Shown piece by piece: positions 6,837 through 9,327 of a stretch of DNA of 9,327 nt; position 1 is the first letter of the stretch, and the number at the start of each line of letters is the position of its first letter. Position numbers and translations under genes: made by a program. The stretch covers positions 1 to 9,327 of the forward strand of contig CALBKR010000205.1 in assembly GCA_937896105.1 (NCBI GenBank), given 5' to 3'. This stretch comes from an uncultured Bacteroidales bacterium (lineage in GTDB: Bacteria; Bacteroidota; Bacteroidia; Bacteroidales; Bacteroidaceae). The notes under the pieces were generated by a model. The model worked only from the letters and a program-made list of their open reading frames with translations, had not been told where the DNA came from and did not search any database.

Positions 6837-7208
6837 ATGCAATCAAAAGACATTGGTGCACAAGATATCATCAAACAGATAATAGAAGGCATACAGGACA
6901 AGAAAGGGAAAGAGATAGTCATTGTGGATATGTTGAAACTCGGCAACAGCATCTGCGACTATTTTGTGATATGCCAGGGGAACTCACCTACACAGGTAAG
7001 CGCGATTACCGACTCCATTGAAGACACTGTCAGAATCAACTGCAAGAAGAAGCCCTATTCCATTGACGGACTGCGCAACTCGCAATGGGTTGCAATGGAC
7101 TATGGTGACATTCTTGTACACATTTTCCTGCCCGACGTGCGCAAATTCTATGATATCGAGCATCTTTGGGCCGATGCTACACTTACAACAATCCCTGATA
7201 TCGACTGA
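6837..7208 (+). CDS. rsfS: Ribosome silencing factor RsfS
   Basis: A 123-residue cytoplasmic protein of full family length. RsfS binds protein uL14 of the large ribosomal subunit and blocks joining with the small subunit when nutrients are short. The family blocks are all present: IVIVDM near 28-33, [18 protein letters not shown] near 40-57, [14 protein letters not shown] near 83-96, and [10 protein letters not shown] near 103-112. The start ATG at 6837 is the natural N-terminus and follows a good promoter. The gene ends two bases before the ftsH start codon, so the two are transcribed and probably translated together, an order common in Bacteroidetes. Confidence 0.96.
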   Translation: MQSKDIGAQDIIKQIIEGIQDKKGKEIVIVDMLKLGNSICDYFVICQGNSPTQVSAITDSIEDTVRINCKKKPYSIDGLRNSQWVAMDYGDILVHIFLPDVRKFYDIEHLWADATLTTIPDID

Positions 7209-7210
7209 TT

Positions 7211-8212
7211 ATGACAAACAACAGCAAAAAACCTAAAATATCATTTACCTGGATATACCTGATGATAGGAGGTATACTCCTGTATATGTATTTCTTCGGA
7301 GAGAGCGACAACGACCAGAGCGTAAGCAAACCTTACACAGTTGTCGAAGACTACATAAAGAAAGGATATGTAGAAGATATTACCATTATCAACAACAGCG
7401 GACTCGAAGCATACATAATAACAGACTCAGCGCATTACGTAACCGGCAAGCCGGCTACAGACGGCAGACGCGTAAAGGTAGAGACGACTATCGGTTCTGT
7501 CGAGAATTTCGACAATTTCATCCGCGAACAAAGGAATAGCGAGAACGGCAAATTCAAAGGCAAGGTAAGCTACAAGGAAGAGAGCAATTTCTGGGGCGAT
7601 ATGTTAATAAACATACTCCCGTTCATTGTAATTATCGCAATATGGATTTTTGTTATGCGACGGATGAGTGGCGGAGGCGGAGCCCAAGGCGGTGTGTTCA
7701 ATGTGGGCAAATCGCAGGCCAAACTGTTCGACAAGGACAGCACCGTACACGTGACATTCAAGGACGTTGCCGGCCAGGAAGGTGCAAAGCAGGAGGTTCA
7801 GGAAATAGTCGACTTCTTGAAGAGCCCTCAAAGATACACCGAGCTCGGCGGTAAAATTCCAAAAGGCGCGCTCCTCGTAGGCCCTCCGGGAACAGGAAAG
7901 ACCCTGTTGGCAAAAGCTGTCGCAGGAGAGGCCAACGTGCCGTTCTTCTCGATGTCCGGCTCGGATTTTGTTGAGATGTTCGTCGGAGTGGGAGCATCAC
8001 GCGTACGCGACCTCTTCCGCCAGGCAAAGGAGAAGGCACCCTGTATCATATTTATTGATGAGATAGACGCAGTGGGCAGGCACAGAGGCGCAGGCTGGGG
8101 CGGCGGACATGACGAAAGAGAACAGACGTTAAATCAGTTGTTGACAGAGATGGATGGTTTTGAAGGCAATTCTGGTGTTATGATTCTGGCTGCCACAAAC
8201 CGTCCGGAATAA
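7211..8212 (+). CDS. ftsH: ATP-dependent zinc metalloprotease FtsH, truncated by a chimeric join
   Basis: The N-terminal 333 residues of FtsH, the membrane-anchored AAA+ protease that degrades misfolded membrane proteins. Two membrane segments at about 14-30 and 131-149 flank a periplasmic domain. The AAA module has Walker A GPPGTGKT (224-231), pore-loop MFVG (256-259) and Walker B IIFIDEID (279-286). Full-length FtsH is about 650-700 residues; the arginine fingers, the second region of homology and the HEAGH zinc protease domain are all missing. Up to about residue 290 the sequence is of Bacteroidetes type. From 291 ([15 protein letters not shown], then [17 protein letters not shown]) it resembles FtsH of other phyla. 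The stop at 8210-8212 is formed at the join with an antisense lpd fragment and is not a natural end. Confidence 0.93.
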   Translation: MTNNSKKPKISFTWIYLMIGGILLYMYFFGESDNDQSVSKPYTVVEDYIKKGYVEDITIINNSGLEAYIITDSAHYVTGKPATDGRRVKVETTIGSVENFDNFIREQRNSENGKFKGKVSYKEESNFWGDMLINILPFIVIIAIWIFVMRRMSGGGGAQGGVFNVGKSQAKLFDKDSTVHVTFKDVAGQEGAKQEVQEIVDFLKSPQRYTELGGKIPKGALLVGPPGTGKTLLAKAVAGEANVPFFSMSGSDFVEMFVGVGASRVRDLFRQAKEKAPCIIFIDEIDAVGRHRGAGWGGGHDEREQTLNQLLTEMDGFEGNSGVMILAATNRPE

Positions 8213-8901
8213 CGCATGGACAGCTTCTTGACTTCGTAGTCAATGCCCTGCGCCTTGGCTTCTTCCTCGGTCAGGCCGCAGGCCGCGATTTCGGGCTGCG
8301 TGTAGATGACGGAGGGATTGGCGTGATAGCGCATGGTGTCCTTCTTGCCCAGGATGGTGTTGACGCACACCTCAGCCTCGCGGTAGGCGGTATGGGCCAG
8401 CATGACATGGCCGTTGCAGTCGCCGGCAGCAAATACGCCTTCGACGTTGGTGCGGCCCTGATTGTCCACGATGATACCCGCGCGGTTGGTTTCGACGCCG
8501 ATGTTCTCCAGACCGATGCCCTGAATGTTGGCGCGGCGGCCGATGGACAGCAGCACCTTGTCGGCGGGGATTTCAACCTTCTCGCCGTTGGGCGCTTCGG
8601 CAACAACCTTGCCCTCTTCAACGGCCAGGCACTTGTGGCTCAGCAGGAAGGTAACGCCCTTCTTCTCCAGCTCCTTCTGAAGGAGGGCGTCGAATTCCTC
8701 CCGCTCCAGGTGCTTCCAGTTGCCGGGGGACCAGAAGATCTGGTCCAGGTGGACCACAGGAAGGCCGGTCTTTTCTCCAAGCTGACGGGCCAGGGTGGTC
8801 TTTCCGGCGGTGCAGCTGCCTTCAATGGCCACCAGAACGGTATCCTGATGCTCCGTCAGACAGCGGATGCGGTTGGAAATTTCAGACAAACAGGGAAACA
8901 A
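8134..8901 (-). CDS. Chimeric open frame: P-loop kinase fragment joined to dihydrolipoamide dehydrogenase fragment
   Basis: A 255-residue open frame with a TTG start at 8901, supported by GGGAGGG seven bases upstream and a sigma-A promoter. It is not one natural protein. Residues 1 to about 80 are a P-loop kinase N-terminus. About 75 to 235 are the middle of a dihydrolipoamide dehydrogenase. The last 20 or so residues (from [12 protein letters not shown]) are simply ftsH read backwards, ending at TGA 8136-8134. A real kinase-oxidoreductase fusion is unlikely: the oxidoreductase lacks its FAD-binding N-terminus, its CxxxxC redox pair and its C-terminal His-Glu pair, and the kinase lacks everything after its first third. 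Confidence 0.55.
   Translation of the reverse strand: MFPCLSEISNRIRCLTEHQDTVLVAIEGSCTAGKTTLARQLGEKTGLPVVHLDQIFWSPGNWKHLEREEFDALLQKELEKKGVTFLLSHKCLAVEEGKVVAEAPNGEKVEIPADKVLLSIGRRANIQGIGLENIGVETNRAGIIVDNQGRTNVEGVFAAGDCNGHVMLAHTAYREAEVCVNTILGKKDTMRYHANPSVIYTQPEIAACGLTEEEAKAQGIDYEVKKLSMRYSGRFVAARIITPELPSKPSISVNN
8194..8209. other. Chimeric breakpoint between ftsH and antisense lpd
   Basis: The 16 bases CACAAACCGTCCGGAA encode TNRPE of FtsH on the plus strand and SGRFV-type Lpd sequence on the minus strand. Left of it only ftsH makes sense; right of it only lpd does. A shared stretch of this length is typical of an assembly misjoin or template switch. The exact extent of identity is inferred from what each family should encode. 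Confidence 0.75.
8197..8675 (-). pseudogene. lpd: Dihydrolipoamide dehydrogenase, internal fragment
   Basis: This covers roughly the middle third of an Lpd, the FAD enzyme that reoxidises dihydrolipoamide in 2-oxoacid dehydrogenase and glycine cleavage complexes. Recognisable blocks are [15 protein letters not shown] and [20 protein letters not shown] (NAD domain), [16 protein letters not shown] (second FAD motif), [13 protein letters not shown], and the start of the dimer domain, [16 protein letters not shown] and [11 protein letters not shown]. Codon choice is strongly GC-ending and unlike the genes left of 8080. It is cut on both sides: the N-terminus is replaced by a kinase fragment and the C-terminus by reversed ftsH. 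Lpd is better supported than other flavin disulfide reductases because of SMRYSGRF and the [13 protein letters not shown] block, but the fragment is short. Confidence 0.82.
8665..8901 (-). pseudogene. P-loop nucleoside/adenylate kinase-like N-terminal fragment
   Basis: About 80 residues with a Walker A motif GSCTAGKTT (28-36) after a short helix and the strand DTVLVAIE. The first 36 residues resemble the small uridine kinase-like proteins of Clostridia (VAIEGxCxxGKTTLA). Residues 43-80 ([18 protein letters not shown] then [15 protein letters not shown]) look more like the adenylate kinase/FlaR-like P-loop family. That family normally continues into a WIIDGN motif, which is absent here because the frame passes into lpd. 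The substrate cannot be told. The start is TTG at 8901, chosen for its strong ribosome binding site. Confidence 0.6.
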
Positions 8902-8908
8902 GGCAGAA

Positions 8909-8915
8909 CCCTCCC
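8909..8915 (-). promoter_or_regulatory. Strong Shine-Dalgarno site that fixes the TTG start at 8901
   Basis: The minus strand reads GGGAGGG, seven bases before the TTG. Such a strong site is usual in Firmicutes and contrasts with the weak leaders of the Bacteroidetes genes on the left. Confidence 0.75.
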
Positions 8916-8934
8916 GATTACATTAATACAACAC

Positions 8935-8963
8935 ACTATACCACAGTTTCTACCCGGAATCAA
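8935..8963 (-). promoter_or_regulatory. Sigma-A type promoter for the kinase fragment
   Basis: On the minus strand TTGATT (-35, plus coordinates 8958-8963) and TATAGT (-10, 8935-8940) are separated by exactly 17 bases. TGG directly before the -10 makes an extended -10. It lies between the pflA terminator and the kinase start, so the kinase gene is transcribed separately from pflA. Confidence 0.75.
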
Positions 8964-8996
8964 TGCCAATTGTATGCAATCCGTCTAAAGACAAAT

Positions 8997-9020
8997 GGGA
9001 ACGGCCCGGAGGCCGTTCCC
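8997..9020 (-). terminator. Rho-independent terminator of pflA
   Basis: GGGAACGGCC and GGCCGTTCCC form a perfect 10-bp stem with a four-base loop. It begins 11 bases after the pflA stop on the minus strand and is followed there by ATTTGTCTTT, a broken U-tract. Confidence 0.85.
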
Positions 9021-9031
9021 TTAATGTAGGA

Positions 9032-9327
9032 TTAGGTTGTCGCTTTCTTTGTCTGCCAGTAGCCTGTGAGAATAATCTTCTTGGCATCCATGGCCTGTTT
9101 CCGGGTGGCAGGCTCCACACCTTCCAGAGGATAGGGGATGCCAAGCTCCTGGTACTTGGAAACGCCCATAATGTGGTAGGGCAGCACGTCCAGGGCTTTC
9201 ACATTGGACAGGGTTCCCAGGAACCGTCCCAGCCGCAGCAGCAGCTTAGGGTCATCGGTGATCCCCGGCACCACCACATGGCGGATCCAGACGGGAACAT
9301 CCTTCTCTTCCAGATACCTGGCGAAAG
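9032..9327 (-). CDS. pflA: Pyruvate formate-lyase activating enzyme, C-terminal part (runs off window)
   Basis: The C-terminal 97 residues of a gene that continues past the right edge. The frame is open from FARYLEEKDVPVWIRHVVVP to the TAA at 9034-9032, so the GTG at 9277 is not the start. PflA is a cytoplasmic radical SAM enzyme (about 240-250 residues) that installs the glycyl radical on pyruvate formate-lyase under anaerobic conditions. The blocks WIRHVVVPGITDD, LDVLPYHIMGVSKYQELGIP and YPLEGVEPAT are characteristic. The CxxxCxxC cluster motif lies outside the window. GC-ending codons and a strong terminator fit a clostridial source. pflB would be expected upstream of pflA, beyond the edge. 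Confidence 0.93.
   Translation of the reverse strand, partial: FARYLEEKDVPVWIRHVVVPGITDDPKLLLRLGRFLGTLSNVKALDVLPYHIMGVSKYQELGIPYPLEGVEPATRKQAMDAKKIILTGYWQTKKATT

Noticed and set aside
8200..8212. Programmed frameshift or regulated truncation of FtsH
   Set aside because: No frame downstream of the stop continues FtsH on the plus strand; the sequence after it is antisense lpd.
8134..8901. A new kinase-oxidoreductase fusion enzyme
   Set aside because: Both partners are fragments missing essential parts, and the other end of the frame is reversed ftsH. Serial chimerism explains all of this more simply.
8323..8988. Plus-strand 221-codon open frame across the lpd and kinase fragments
   Set aside because: It is low-complexity antisense of lpd, runs over the kinase promoter, and has no recognisable domain.
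8194..9327. Recent horizontal transfer of Firmicutes DNA into the Bacteroidetes chromosome
   Set aside because: There is no integrase, transposase, terminal repeat or tRNA target at the junction. The break destroys ftsH, which is usually important, and several unrelated fragments are joined within 700 bases. Misassembly is more likely, though it cannot be excluded without reads.
1..9327. CRISPR array, phage, toxin-antitoxin or other defence system
   Set aside because: I saw no regularly spaced repeats, phage structural genes, transposases or paired small genes anywhere in the window.

Overview
The window is two unrelated kinds of DNA joined end to end. Positions 1 to about 8080 read as ordinary chromosome of a Bacteroidales bacterium. 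The evidence is several promoter boxes of the form TAnnTTTG with few Shine-Dalgarno sites, an S9/DPP IV-type secreted peptidase, a secreted protein with a Bacteroidetes-style C-terminal tail, and rsfS followed directly by a Bacteroidetes-type ftsH. From about 8210 to the end the DNA is visibly more GC-rich. It reads as Firmicutes (Clostridia-like): a sigma-A promoter with a 17-base spacer, a GGGAGGG ribosome binding site before a TTG start, and pyruvate formate-lyase activating enzyme (pflA).

Left part, in order. First comes the tail of an SdaA-type L-serine ammonia-lyase (+), then 9 bases later an S9 peptidase (+, 212-2716). A very long perfect hairpin (2777-2830) lies between it and the convergent alanine dehydrogenase gene ald (-, 2980-4086). 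Behind ald on the same strand is a 500-residue secreted protein of unknown function (-, 4278-5780). It is divergent from a thioredoxin-fold lipoprotein (+, 5927-6448), and an AT palindrome sits midway between their two promoter boxes. Next are the thioredoxin gene's terminator and tRNA-Gln(CTG) on the minus strand with its own promoter and terminator. The last pair is rsfS-ftsH (+, 6837-8212). The serine deaminase, peptidase and alanine dehydrogenase fit peptide and amino-acid catabolism to pyruvate; that link is inference.

Right part. ftsH stops after 333 residues, about half the usual length. Just before that its protein sequence changes from the Bacteroidetes form to a form typical of other phyla (from about 8081). 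It then runs into an antisense dihydrolipoamide dehydrogenase fragment, which is itself joined in frame to a P-loop kinase fragment whose real promoter and start lie at 8901-8963. Upstream of the kinase on the same strand is the 3' end of pflA with its terminator. Each join falls in a short stretch where the two partners are, or could be, the same. The simplest reading is a chimeric contig (metagenome misassembly or template switching), not a new biological system. I found no CRISPR array, transposase, prophage or defence genes. The most interesting items likely to be genuine are the symmetric divergent promoter region, the cysteine-rich thioredoxin lipoprotein and the unassigned secreted protein.
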